From assembly GCA_029339195.1 (NCBI GenBank), contig JAPTJF010000184.1, forward strand, positions 1 through 64,000: 64,000 nt of DNA, in the 5' to 3' direction. The notes under the pieces were generated by a model that worked only from the letters and a program-made list of their open reading frames with translations, did no database searches and was not told where the DNA came from. This document shows positions 1 to 10,460 of the stretch, piece by piece; position 1 is the stretch's first letter, and every line of letters starts with the position of its first letter. The stretch comes from Micractinium sp. NFX-FRZ (taxonomy: Eukaryota > Chlorophyta > Trebouxiophyceae > Chlorellales > Chlorellaceae). The position numbers and the translations under genes are program-made.

Positions 1-41
1 GCGCGGGTGGCACAGGTTCCAAGAGCTCTGCTGTTGACCAG

Positions 42-286
42 CTGCCGATGCTCGAGGTGTGCGCTGCCCCCACGCCCACGAGCCTGGCCTCGATTTGCAC
101 ACCCCCAAACTGCGCCCCTACCATGCTGTGGCTGCAGGACTGGGTGGCGGTGGCCGCCAAGCGCTGGACATCCCCGCCAACAAGGCGGGCGACCTGGCTG
201 CCAAGTACGAGCAGCGCATCCTGCCCCTGCTGGCGCCGGCTGCTGCCACCGACCCTGCCTCCGAGGCGGAGAGCGACGAGCACTAG
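42..286 (+). CDS. 3' terminal exon of an unidentified protein (5' part outside the window)
   Basis: An open frame runs into a TAG stop at 284-286 and reads as a plausible C-terminus: a Gly-rich stretch, then AGDLAAKYEQRILPLL, then an acidic tail ending EAESDEH. In the same frame a TGA lies at 35-37, so the exon must begin after it. A possible acceptor is the pyrimidine-rich tract ending in CAG at 39-41, but a later one at about 162 is also possible. I do not recognise the family; the visible part is only about 80 residues with no diagnostic motif. The strand is supported by the charged, non-repetitive tail and by the absence of a competing reading. A TGTAA at 814-818 could be its poly(A) signal, although that is far downstream. 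Confidence 0.45.
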
Positions 287-778
287 CTGGGCAGCAGCAG
301 GTGCAGCAGCGGGCACGCCAAACAGCCCAGCTCGCCACCACTGCAGTGCAGTGCACCGGCTGCGCAGTGGCTGGCACCGCCCCCGCTTGAGCGCATGTTT
401 GAATGTACCTTCCTTCCACCCCCATCTGGCCCATCCCCTGTAGTACCCTCCCTGTAGCACCCTCTCGATCAGTACCCCCTCCCCTTGCTGCTGCCTTACG
501 CTCCCAGGGGCCCATTATTCACTTCATTCCCAGGGGCCCACTGTCTTCGATTCTTTACTCTCTAGCCATGCACCGGCAAGCTCATGCCCCACCTGTCTGC
601 CTGCCTGCCAACCTGCTTACCCTCGATCGCCGCTGGGCGCCGCACTGCGTTACCTTGAAAACTCTACCTGTCCTTGGTGCATTCACCAACTCCTGTGTGC
701 CATGTCCCTTCGAACTGAATTCATGCCTACATGCATACATGCCACAAACCCAACCCCTGCCAATTTGGGATTTCTGCC

Positions 779-905
779 CGGGAAACTGCCGGTTTCTTTG
801 TGGTTTCCCCAAATGTAAATCTGGTTTCCCAAAGAAACTCTGCAATGGTTTCTTTTTGGTTTCTTCTGGGTTTCTCCTCGGTTTCCACCAAGAGAAACTC
901 TGGAA
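779..905. repeat. Irregular GGTTTC/GAAACC-rich patch
   Basis: About nine GGTTTC or GGGTTTC hexamers occur within 127 bp, with two copies of GAAACTCTG (836 and 894 regions) that could pair partly with them. The patch is clearly lower in GC than its surroundings. Spacing is irregular, so it is not a simple microsatellite, and the motif is not the plant telomere repeat TTTAGGG. Confidence 0.6.
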
Positions 906-1385
906 ATATGGTAGGGAAGCGTGGACCACACAACACGATCACGGACCATGCGGCCTGTGCAAGGGCCAGCCTCCAGCTGTTCGTCCTTCGATTTCAGGAT
1001 TAGCAGAAGATGAACCCAACGCCAAACGAACAGCTGGCAGCAAGGCGGTGTGTGAGACATTGCCCGGCGGTCCTGCTGCATTGTGTGGCTGGCAGGGCTG
1101 TGCTGCTGGCGGCATGCGGATTAGTGTCCTGGCGAACAGTGGGGCCCGAAATGTGACTTCAGGAGCTCTGGCAGTGCCCAAGTGTTTGCAAGGAGCCGCC
1201 ATGTGCCACCCGCCTGCCCAGTAGTTCGAAACCAGCAGCCGCCACCCACCTTCCCCCACAACCGCTCACCTCGTTGCCGGAGCTCAGCGACACGCTGTCG
1301 CTCGCTTCTGGGACCTGCTGCAAGATCTGTGTGCAGTTGCCCCACCTTCACGTTGGCCATGGGCCGGGCTCATTGTTGTTGTGCT

Positions 1386-1390
1386 TTACA
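1386..1390 (-). terminator. TGTAA poly(A) signal, DUF92 gene
   Basis: TTACA on the plus strand is TGTAA on the minus strand, the usual chlorophyte polyadenylation signal, 49 nt downstream of the stop at 1439. Confidence 0.5.
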
Positions 1391-1438
1391 GGTGTGTGCA
1401 TCTTCCATGCCTGCCTATCAATGCCACAGCTGCCGCTC

Positions 1439-2678
1439 TCACCGCGCGGCTGCGCCGGCACCCAGCAGCCAGCACGGGCCGACTGCTGCTGCCAGTAGGG
1501 CGGTCAGGAGTGAGGACACCACATTGACGCCCGTGTTGCTGAGCACGTCCCGCCCACACACGTGCTTCACCCCATCACTGGCGCCCGCCGTCGGCTGCCC
1601 CGACACTGCCTTGCCGCTGCGCTCGTCCCAGCCGCTCCATTGCAGCGTGGCCCCCAGCAGGCTGTCCAGCAGGGAACCGGCCACGCCTGCAGCCAGGGCC
1701 AGCAGAACCAGGCGCCAGCATGGCACTGCGGCGCCACTGCCAGCGCTGCCGCCGCTGCCGCCGCTCATGGTGAGCAGCAGGGTGGGCAGGCGAGCTGCCA
1801 CGCAGTACACACAGCCAACGAGGGCGCCTCCAGCTGCAGCCGCTGCCGTGCCCAGCAGGCTGACTCCGCCGTTGGTGCCTGGGGGCACGCGCCGGCCGGT
1901 GGTGACCAGGCGGGGCGGGCTGCCGCTGGCAATGCCGACTTCGCTCGACCAAGTGTCGGCGCAGCAGCAGGCATAAAAGCCCACAAAGGCGCACATCAGC
2001 AGGCTGGCTGCGCCACCGGTGCTGGACGTTCTGGCAGTGCTGGCACTGCCACTGATGCCGCCGCCGCCGCTGCCGGCTGCATTGGGCACGGTGGAAGCAC
2101 GCAGCCAGGCCGCCGCCACGGCCAGCGCAGCACCCAGCAGGCTGTTGGCCAGCACCTGGGTGGCACCCCGCCGCCCGCCCACGCTGTGTTCAGCCTCCAG
2201 CCGGGCCTTCAGCTCAGACCGCCACTTGGTCAGCTGCACAGTGTGGAGCGGGGCGCAAGGGAAGCGCAGGTTTAAGCAGGGAGGAAGGGCGGTTGGGTCG
2301 CAAGCAGCACGCGGCAGGCACACATGGGTGCAGGCAAGGCTGGGCATGATTGGTGGACAATGCCGCCAAACCTCAGTCATACCAACCTTGGAAGAGGTGA
2401 GGTAGAAGGCAATCAAGGTGGCCCCGCACTCAAATGAGCAGGCCATGTGAAGGAAGCCCATGAGGGCGGCAGCGGCGGCGCCTGCGTTGGAAGGCGGGTG
2501 GGCGGGAGCGCCAGGTGAGCAGGTGTTGTGCGCCGCCAGGCCCCGGCTTGAAGATGAAGGCCCTCTACGGTACAATCGCAGCGTAAAGTAGCTTACCAGA
2601 GGGCGACAGCGACCCTTTGCGGAGACCGCGCACGGCGAGGGCAGCGGCGACCGCTGCTGAGCCCAGTAGCGAAATCAT
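1439..2678 (-). CDS. DUF92/TMEM19-family integral membrane protein (VTE6-like candidate)
   Basis: Exons on the minus strand: 2678-2597, 2481-2387, 2233-1439; 972 nt, 323 aa. The start MISLLGSAAVAAALAVRGLR begins the first membrane segment. Family landmarks follow in order: LTKWRSELKARLEAEH, then ADTWSSEVG, then PPGTNGGVSLLG, then LDSLLGATLQWSG, and near the end SNTGVNVVSSLL. About six hydrophobic segments are visible. The length is typical of TMEM19/DUF92 proteins. In plants and cyanobacteria, family members include the phytyl-phosphate kinase VTE6, which recycles chlorophyll-derived phytol into tocopherol and phylloquinone. Assignment to VTE6 rather than to the animal-type TMEM19 branch is inference. 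Exon 2 opens GCGCC after an AACGCAG acceptor, giving SPSGAAAAALMGF as in TMEM19. No plastid transit peptide is evident with this start; an upstream exon cannot be excluded. Confidence 0.85.
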
Positions 2679-3184
2679 GTTGCCGTGTGTAATGCACTGA
2701 TCTGGATGATGGTCCAGTGCCCGATCGCGCAGCAGCAGCCGGGGAAGGCCGAGGCATGTGATGACAAGGCACTTGCCAAGTCACTTGCAGTGCAGGCGGC
2801 GGCAAGGTAGCGGCACCTCAGCCTCCTGCCTCAGCCTGCCCTCCGAGCTTCCCAGCATTGTCACGGGCCCAGGACCCCAACGGATCAGCCATCATCGAGG
2901 TGGCAGAGCACTGTGCATGCTCCTTTCTGAGCAGCACCGCCCGCCACTGCTACACCCATCCTCGGCCTGCCGCTTTGCCAACGGCGCAGAGTGATGCAGC
3001 AGCCGCCTGCACCCGCCACTCCCTACTCGCATGCCCTCTTCTTCCCTGTCACTCATGCAAATTTACATCGACATCCCCAGAATGGGCGCCACGGTGCGCT
3101 CCCTCAAGTGGGCACGCTGTGCACGCTCACGCACGTTCACGCACGCTGCGCTCCCACGAGTATACAGACGCGCCCGCCGCCGCC
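2679..3184. other. Intergenic: DUF92 5' region plus DGAT1 3' UTR
   Basis: Both flanking genes are on the minus strand, so this 506 bp holds the DGAT1 3' UTR and the DUF92 promoter. A TGTAA (minus strand, 3067-3063) lies 118 nt past the DGAT1 stop. No other element is recognised. Confidence 0.6.
3063..3067 (-). terminator. TGTAA poly(A) signal, DGAT1
   Basis: TTACA on the plus strand, TGTAA on the minus strand, 118 nt downstream of the DGAT1 stop codon. Confidence 0.5.
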
Positions 3185-6100
3185 TCAGGGCAGGCGCAGG
3201 CCCGCCAGGGGCATGGTGTAGCCCTGCCGGTGGTCGTGGTAGTACAGGATCATGGCCAGAGGCTGGCCCACAAAGCAGAAGGAGACCCAGAAGATGATGT
3301 TGCCCACACGGTCCGACTGGAAGCGCGCCTTGAGCCACTCGGTGATGATCATGAGGGGGACCTGAGGGGGGTGCCAGAAGGGGGGGATGGGAGGGGAGGG
3401 AGGCTTGCTGGGTGAGAGAGGCAAGGCGTGGGGCAGGGAAAGTGCACCTGAGCCAGTCGGGGCGGGCGGCGGGGGCAGGGCGGTGAGACTGGAAGCTCAG
3501 GGCTGCTGCCTGCGCTTCCCGCAGGGTTCGCGGGCCGGACGGTGGAGGCCGCTTGTGCCACGGCTGGCAGGGTAGATTTCCGTCTGCCTGCAAGCCACTA
3601 CTGATGCGGCCCGTCCCGACACGAATCCGGCCCACGGCCAGCTCCGCCCTGCCCCGCCTGTCCTGCCCCGCCCACGGGTCCCCCCACCGCCTCACCTGCC
3701 CTGCCTTGCCCACGGCCCCGGCCCAAGCGACAGCCCACCTATCCCGCCCTGCCCACGGCCCCCGCCCCTGCCCCCGCCCCACCTGCATCATCAGCCCCCA
3801 GAACGCCCAGAGGCGCAGCATGTGGAGGGGCACCCCCACTAGGACTTCGTGGAACACGGCGCTGATGAAGAACACCATGAGGCCTGCGGGAGTATGGGGG
3901 AGAGATGGAGAGCGATGTGGGTGAGCATGTGGCACCGATCAAACACAGCGCTGATGACGGACACGGTGAGCCCTCCTGTGAGAAAGCAGAGGTAACGAAG
4001 GTGGCAGGGGTTTGTGTGTGGAAGGGTACCGGCGTGCGTGCGTAAGGGAGGTGCCCCTGGCGCCATCCTCACCCCCGCCCTCGCTTGCGCCCCTGCCCCC
4101 CCGCCACCCACCGGCATGGAACTTGGGCACGCCGTGTCGTATCATGGGGAAGTACACGTGGCGCAGCATCCACTTGTGCACCGGCTGGTTCCACAGCCGC
4201 CAGTACTCGCCCACCGTGGTGGCGTTCCACCACTCCTGTTTGGGAGCAAGGAGAAGGAAACAGCGTGGGGCAGTGAGGGCGGGTGTGGGGGTTTGCACCG
4301 TGGGAAGGTTGAAAGGGCAGCGTATGGACATGGTGCGGAAGGGGTGTTAGGCAGGGCCAGGCGCGAGTGGCAGGGGAGGGTGGCCGAACTGCCAAGCAGC
4401 GTAGCATGCAGCAGGTTGGCCACCCGGTCTGGAGGTTCAGCCAGGCGCCCTTCCTCCGCCCCACCTTGCCCCACCCAACCTCGGCAGACAGGCACGCCCC
4501 GCACCGTGATAGGGAGTGCAACACCCGTCCCCCCTGTAACAGCTGCTGCTTGCCATGCCACGCCCAGCACCCACACCGTAATGAGCGCAACACCCGTCCC
4601 CCCTGTGACAGCTGCTGCTTGCCATGCCACGCCCAGCCCAGCACCCACCCTCCCCCACCTTGCCGAGCTTGCAACAGGTGCTGCTGCTGCTGCTGCCATG
4701 CCCCGCCAAGCCCAGCACCCACCCACCCCCCAACTTGCCAAGCACCCAACAGGTGCTGCTGCTGCCATGCCATGCCCCGCCATGCCCAGCACCCACGCTC
4801 CCCCGCACCTTGTAGAACTCGCGGTCCCCGAAGCGCAGCAGCTCCGCCAGCAGGTTGAGCCAGAGGTCGAAGAGCGTGTAGAACATGGCGAGCCACCAGT
4901 AGAGGGTGGGCACGCTCAGCTTCAGCACGCGCTCCAGCATGCGCAGCCAGTCCTGCGTGGGTGGTTTGGGCGAGGCAGGGGCGGGTTGGGGAGGGTCGTG
5001 AAGGGCGGGGCGGGGGTGTTGAGCTAAGAAGGGTGGATACGGAGCAAGGTGAAGTGAGGTGAGGTCAAGCGCTCAAGCAAGCGCAGCTGGGAGAAGGGGC
5101 AGAGGTTGAGGAACAGGGACGGAAACAACGGGTCCGCCGGGTGTGGAGCACGCAGGGGTGCAGCATGGGTGGCGAGCGTGGCAGGGTAGAGGCGAGTGAC
5201 GGACACATGGGGGGCCAGGGAAGGGACACAGTGCGAGGGGTGCAGGACCAGCGGCGGCCGGGCCAGCCGCTGGGAGACCAGTGGGCATTGCCCACCTTCA
5301 CCCCCCACCCCTCACAAGCTACGCCCACACGTTTGCCAATACCAAAGGCGCCTCCCACCCGCCCACCCACCATCTCCCGCATGGGCCTCAGCGAGTTGTC
5401 AATTGTGGGCTGGATGTACTGCTCCGTGACAAACAGCATGAGGCCCAGCCCGCCCGTCAGCATGACCAACCGCTTGGCCATCCAGCGCGCACGCACACGC
5501 TTGCTGCAATGCAGGGGAGGATTGGATGGCAAGACGCTGAGTGCGGGGCGGGTGCGGGGAGGGTCAGCTGGCGGCGCGCGTGTGGTCAGGCTGCGCATGC
5601 GGCAACTTGGCGACCCTCCCTGCCCGTCTCGTCAGCAGCTGCGCGCTACAAACAGCACACCGCCACTGCCCACATGCACCCTCCCCGCCGCCTGCATCCC
5701 CATAATGTGTACGCTCAACCCACCGCACCCCGCACCCTCCCCTACCTGCGGGGGTAGCTGATCTGGTAGCACAGCGTGGGCGCCGCCACAAAGTAGGCCA
5801 GGTTGGCGAGGCGGATGTTCTCTGGGTAGCGCAGCGCCGCCTCGGCGCCCTCTGGGACCGACCCGCTGCCGCGCTCCCCGGGGCGGACCTCGCCGCGGCG
5901 CCGTGCCGTCCTGTGGGTCAGCAGACGGGGTGAAGCGGTGGGTGGGCAAGTGGGGCAGGCAGGGCAGGCGGGATGCGCTGGTGGCGGGGCGGGAGGAGCG
6001 GCGGGGCGTTGCGCTGCTGCTGAACATGCCCTGGCCGCCGCACAGCAGCCAATTGCTGCTTCCCCCTTGCCCTCAACTCCTCCCCAAGAAAACAAGCACA

Positions 6101-7895
6101 TAAGAATGGGTGCCATGCCACACGCCTGTAGTCGTAGTTGACGTGTGCAAACGACACCAGCTTGAGCCAGAGGATGCACACGGCCATGGTGAGGGCAAAG
6201 CCGGGGAGCAGCTCGGCGCGGGTGTGCAGGATGATGGCGCAGGGCAGCAGCAGCGCGGCCGTGGTGTTGACTGCGTTCAGCAGCAGCACGAGGTGCTCTG
6301 CACGCGCAGAAGAGGGGAGGCGTGAGGGTTGGAAGCTGCGGGTGCGGGGTGCTGGCCACGTGCTGCTGCAGCACGAGGTGCTGTTTGTGGGCGGAGGCGC
6401 GACGGGAGAGGGAGAGGCACAGTGAGGGGCAGGGTGATGCGGGGTGCAGGCGGCACGGAACAAGACAAAGGCGGCCAAACAGATGTAGCAGGCCAGACAG
6501 CGACCGTCGGCTGAGGCAAACGCTTCAAGACAGCTAACCCACGCACCGGCCTTCCACCCCCTCGCGCCTTCCACCACTTGGCCCTGCCCCCAGGCACCCG
6601 TGGCACTGGTGCGCCTTGCAGCAGCCTGCTTCAGCACTGCGTGCCCCGCCTGCCACTCAAGCAGAACCCCCCTCTTGCTCTCACCCGTGGCGCTGGCCCG
6701 CCGTGCCGCTGCCCGCTTGAGCTCCGAGTAGCCCACCTCCCTCTTGCGGCTGGCCGCCACCGACTTTTGCTCCATGGCCAGCAGGCGCACAGCAAAGTGT
6801 TCAATGCCAAGGGCGGACAGCACAAACAGCCCCAGCAGCGGCCAGCAGAGCATCAGCGGCAGGTTGCCTGCGAGGGTGACGTGGCAGTAGGGGCAGATGC
6901 GGGCGTGGGGAGGGGGAGGGGTTCGGTTTGGTGGAAGTCCTGGTGGGTTTCGGGTGGTCAGTGCACAGTAGTAGGGAAGAGTGTGGGCGGCAAGCACAGG
7001 AGAGGTCAGGCACGCGAGCAGCAGGCGAAGCAGAGCGCCACATCCCCCACATCCCAACCCCTGCATGCCCCTGCGCCCACCCACCCGACGGTGTGAGCGC
7101 GGTTTTGATGAAGGTGAACGGGTTGAACCTGAACCCGTACTTGATCATGTTCTCCAGGATGAGGCGGAAGTTGGTGGCAGCTAGCACAATGAAGACCAGG
7201 GTGATGATCCCTGCAGGCAGGCACCCGGGCCAGCACAGGTCGGCAGCAGCCAAGGCAGTGGGGTTACGGGCAGTGGATATGAATGCAGGCGGGAGGCGGG
7301 AGGCAAGATACATGGCAGGTGGGCAAGCGAGCGAGGTGCACTGAAGGAGAACGCTTGACGGAAAAGCACAGCGCAGGGCTTGGGCGGGGTGGCACACAGG
7401 TGCTGCCCCCCCCTGCCAGGCGCGGCGGCTCACCGCTCTGGTTGGAGAGGCGGATGCGCTCGGAGGACAGCAGGCTGGCACGGGGCGCGGAGTGCACGGG
7501 GGCCGAGGCCTTCATGGTCTCCCGCTTGATGGCGCCGCTGCGCTGCCGCCGCAGCGGCTGCTGCGGGGGGCGCCCGATGTCTGCGGGGCGGGTGCAGTGC
7601 GGGCGGGTGCGTGCAGTGAGGAGGGTGCAAGTGCAGGTCAGGCAGGCAGCAGTGCGTTCTGGCATGCAACATGCGCTGCATACGTCGGTGTGTAATGTGC
7701 CAGTCTGTCCACCCTGCGGGGCACGCAGCATCCCTCTGGCCCCCACTGGCCTGCTGGGTGCTCCACTCAGCAGACGGCCTGATGTGTACCCCTGCTGCTG
7801 CTGCTGCTCACGCCGCTGCGCATCCCAAACTAAACATGGCATACACTTGCCAAGGGGCCCTGAGCTGCACCCACCTGACTGGTCTGACGTGTACC

Positions 7896-7929
<34 letters not shown>

Positions 7930-9533
7930 GTGGTGATGGTGGTGGTGTTGCGAGCGGAAGGGCGTGGACGCGGGCGGCGGCGTGGGCTGGCTGTCCACCT
8001 CCTGCCCCGCGCGGTACGTGGCGGCGTCGCTGTCCGACAGCTGGCTGGCGGAGGGGCTGCCGCCGTGCTGGGCAGAGGTCTGCTGGGAGCCCTGGCTGGC
8101 GGCGTCCTCCAGGTTCTGCACAAGGGCACAAGTGCACAAGCAGGCATGGGTATACAGAGAAAATGGACTGCCTCCAATTCCCGCCCGCAACCTCCGCCTG
8201 TCGCCAAGCGTGTTACACGCACTCCCATGGGGTGCCTGCCTGCCTTCCTGCTGTGGTCACCCTGCCAGCCAGTCACTGCGGCCTTGGCAGTCTCAGCCCT
8301 GCCACTCCATCTGCCCGCCTGCCTCCTCACCTTGACAGTGCACCCCGCCCTCTCCAGCGCCTCCGCCCAGGAGTTGTACTCTGCGCTCACTTCCGTGCTC
8401 AGCCGGATCAGGCACACGCCCTGCACGCGGGCAGGCAGGATGCGTGGGTCACAACGGCAGCGTGGCAAGCCAGCGCAGCGGCAAGCACGCCGCCCGCCTT
8501 CCCTGTGATGCGCCACGTGCACTAGCCCCTTCTGCCCGTTCAACAAATTAGCAGAACCCGTCTACTCACCATGTACCACACACTCTCAGCAACCACATAC
8601 ACCAGCTGCCCATGTGCATTCCTCTGCACCATGCCGCGCCCCACACCTGCTTGTCCAGTATGCGCCAGGTCCAGTGGCGCCGGCGCTTGAGCCCCTCCAG
8701 CTCCACCACCGCCCCGCCCCCGCCCCCCAGCTCGATGCGGCCGCGGGGAGGGAACTGCACGTCCCGCTCGCTGCGGAAGTAGGTCAGCGTGGTGCCTTTG
8801 AGGATGACGTAGCTGCAGCAGAAGGGGGCGGGGAGCAGGAGGGAAGGCAGCAGGGTTGGGTTCGATGAAAGAGTGGGAGGGGAGGCGAGCATGCTGGCTG
8901 GGGCAGTGTGCAGGCCAGGCTGGCGCTGCTGCAGCAGGGGTAAGGGGTTTGTCACACCGATACAAGCAGGGGGACACGAGTGCCGTGGAAACTAGATGGG
9001 GGTGGCCCCTTTTCAGCAGACACGAGTGTGCCTTCGGGTGAGATCAGGTAGGGGTGGTGCCTTTGATGATCATGCTGTCGCGTGGAGACACCGCACCGCC
9101 CCGCCCTGCCCCGCCCCACCCACCGCAGCTCCCAGGTGGGTGCCCACAGCGAGGCGGTGGCGTGGTCGCGATACTTGCACAGGTAGCTTGACTTGGTGGC
9201 GCCCCGCTCTGCCTGCTCCGCCAGCTGCAGGGGCCGGGTGAGAGCAGGGGGCTGGTGGGTATTGGACAGAATGGTGTTGTCACGAGGAGGTGCTGGCATG
9301 GCAGTGCGGCGAGGCGTCGGTCTGCACGGCGAGAGCCCAGCGCAGGCTGCGGTGTTCCCTTTGAGTCCACAATACTACTTTCATCTTCCCTGCAGTGCCC
9401 TGCTTAAAATGTACATGCGGCAGCAGCGCACCAAGTCGCGAAGGCGCTGGTTCTCCCGCTCAAGCGCCGCCACATCTCCGCCCACCGCCCCCTCCGCCGC
9501 CGCCGCGGCGCTCTGTCGCCGGGTGCGCAGCAT
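3185..9533 (-). CDS. DGAT1: Diacylglycerol O-acyltransferase 1 with N-terminal PH domain
   Basis: Sixteen exons (minus): 9533-9432, 9224-9124, 8812-8647, 8623-8570, 8420-8331, 8115-7875, 7580-7434, 7210-7085, 6867-6685, 6297-6126, 5910-5746, 5503-5371, 4952-4809, 4235-4112, 3883-3783, 3361-3185; 2226 nt, 741 aa. It catalyses the last step of triacylglycerol synthesis in the ER. Residues about 35-171 form a PH domain (YVILKGTTLTYFRSERD to SAEYNSWAEALERAG). A linker with His and Gln runs follows. The MBOAT core starts near 250: RLILENMIKYGFRFNPF, VLKLSVPTLYWWLAMFYTLF, then FYKEWWN (FYXDWWN motif, about 605-611) and ISAVFHEVL, whose His near 661 is the expected catalytic residue. C-terminus: GNIIFWVSFCFVGQPLAMIL. 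Intron 10 needs a GC donor (6125-6124) to stay in frame. The start ATG opens a short coiled N-terminus; the frame stays open further upstream, so the true start could be earlier. Confidence 0.93.
4497..4800. repeat. Tandem array in DGAT1 intron 13 (period 71-82 bp)
   Basis: Units share CCCAGCACCCA followed by CACCTTG, CAACTTG or CACCGT, then a GTGCTGCTGC or CACCCGTCC block. Successive equivalent points lie at 4503, 4574, 4656, 4731 and, at the real exon 13 donor, 4806. The repeat unit therefore includes the donor edge of exon 13. Confidence 0.75.
7772..7940. repeat. CTG/CAG trinucleotide runs in and beside DGAT1 exon 6
   Basis: On the minus strand the run at 7900-7950 encodes Gln and His homopolymers in the DGAT1 linker. 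A second run at 7787-7815 lies in intron 6, followed by the same GGGGTACAC sequence that ends exon 6, so it is a partial copy of the exon end. Confidence 0.7.
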
Positions 9534-10460
9534 TTGATGACCTGAAGACGTGCAGGGGCGTGCAGTGGGGCGGGCAGCAGCGCAGGGGCTAAGCACCGGG
9601 CAAAGGAGCAGCCAGGGCTCTTTGGGCACGGCGCCACGGCTCTTGCGAGAGCGTGGCGCCGTGATGCATGCTATCGAGCGCACCTTAGGGTGCTGGGCTA
9701 CTGCCTCATACGCGGTCGAGAGCACCACAGAACAGTGCCTCTTCCAAGAGCTCCACGCACGCTTTCGGGTCTGGCCTCGAAGCTTTGGATTGCTCTTCGC
9801 AGTGCGAAATTGCTGCCTGATCGATAGATCGTCACCTTCCGAGCCACCTTGGCGCCACGCAGCAAGGTGTTCCAAACCGCGCCGAAACGCGTTGTAAAGC
9901 GATCGCCGGCGGTATGACTACCTCGATTGATTGTTAGCAGGCTTGAGCGCGTCTGAAGTTGGCCACACAGTACACTCGACAGTGGGCCTGCTGTCTGCGG
10001 TCGCCTGCAGCACTGAACGGCCTGCTCACAGCCTCTGCTGTATGGCAGCAGGCGGCATCAAGTCTCTAGGATGCACCTGACCCGGCCTGCGCCAGCGCTC
10101 ACGCACTCAACCTGGGCACGCCGGGTGCAGCAGCAGCAGGGCGCGGGAAGGCGTTGCTGGCTATCGCCACAAAGCCTGGGCGAGCCACAGGCCGCAGCCC
10201 CGCCGCTTGAGCAGCAGGAGGAAGACGGGCAGCAGGCTGCCGCCGCTGCCGCCGCCGCCGCGCTCACAAACGGAAACGGTGCCAGCGAAGGTGCGCGATG
10301 GTGCACCATGCTCGCCGGTGCATGGTTGCAGCACGGTGTGCAGATTGCATGAGCAGCGGGGCGCCAGTCATCAATGCCACAGCAGGGCTGGAACCCTGGG
10401 TGGTGCGCCTGGCCTCGTTCTCAACCCGCTGCCTGCCCCGCCCGCCCTGCAGGGCACGGC
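9534..10460. other. Divergent intergenic region DGAT1 / CofD-like gene
   Basis: The two genes start in opposite directions from this 927 bp. On the plus strand 10071-10352 is open and encodes a Gln/Ala-rich segment (AAAAAAAAALTNGNGASEG). It could be a 5' exon or leader of the CofD-like gene, because a CCTGCAG acceptor at about 10446-10452 precedes the chosen start. I could not join it in frame with confidence. No core promoter motif stands out. Confidence 0.5.

Larger units (their letters stand above)
287..1438. other. Intergenic: convergent 3' regions, no gene seen
   Basis: This stretch lies between the stop of the leftmost gene and the stop of the minus-strand DUF92 gene. Open frames here are low-complexity and show no recognisable protein. 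It contains a compositionally distinct GGTTTC-rich patch (779-905) and, at 1386-1390, TTACA, which reads TGTAA on the minus strand 49 nt past the DUF92 stop. Confidence 0.6.

Noticed and set aside
779..905. Interstitial telomere repeat
   Set aside because: The motif is GGTTTC with irregular spacing, not tandem TTTAGGG or CCCTAAA.
1562..2275. Long plus-strand open frames opposite the DUF92 gene, and similar long Ala/Pro/Arg-rich frames elsewhere
   Set aside because: High GC removes stop codons from antisense frames. These frames have no recognisable motifs and mirror real exons.
2234..2386. Echo of DUF92 exon 3 at the start of intron 2 (MTEVWRHC versus LTKWRSE)
   Set aside because: Only about 20 bp of moderate similarity with a gap; too weak to separate from chance by eye.
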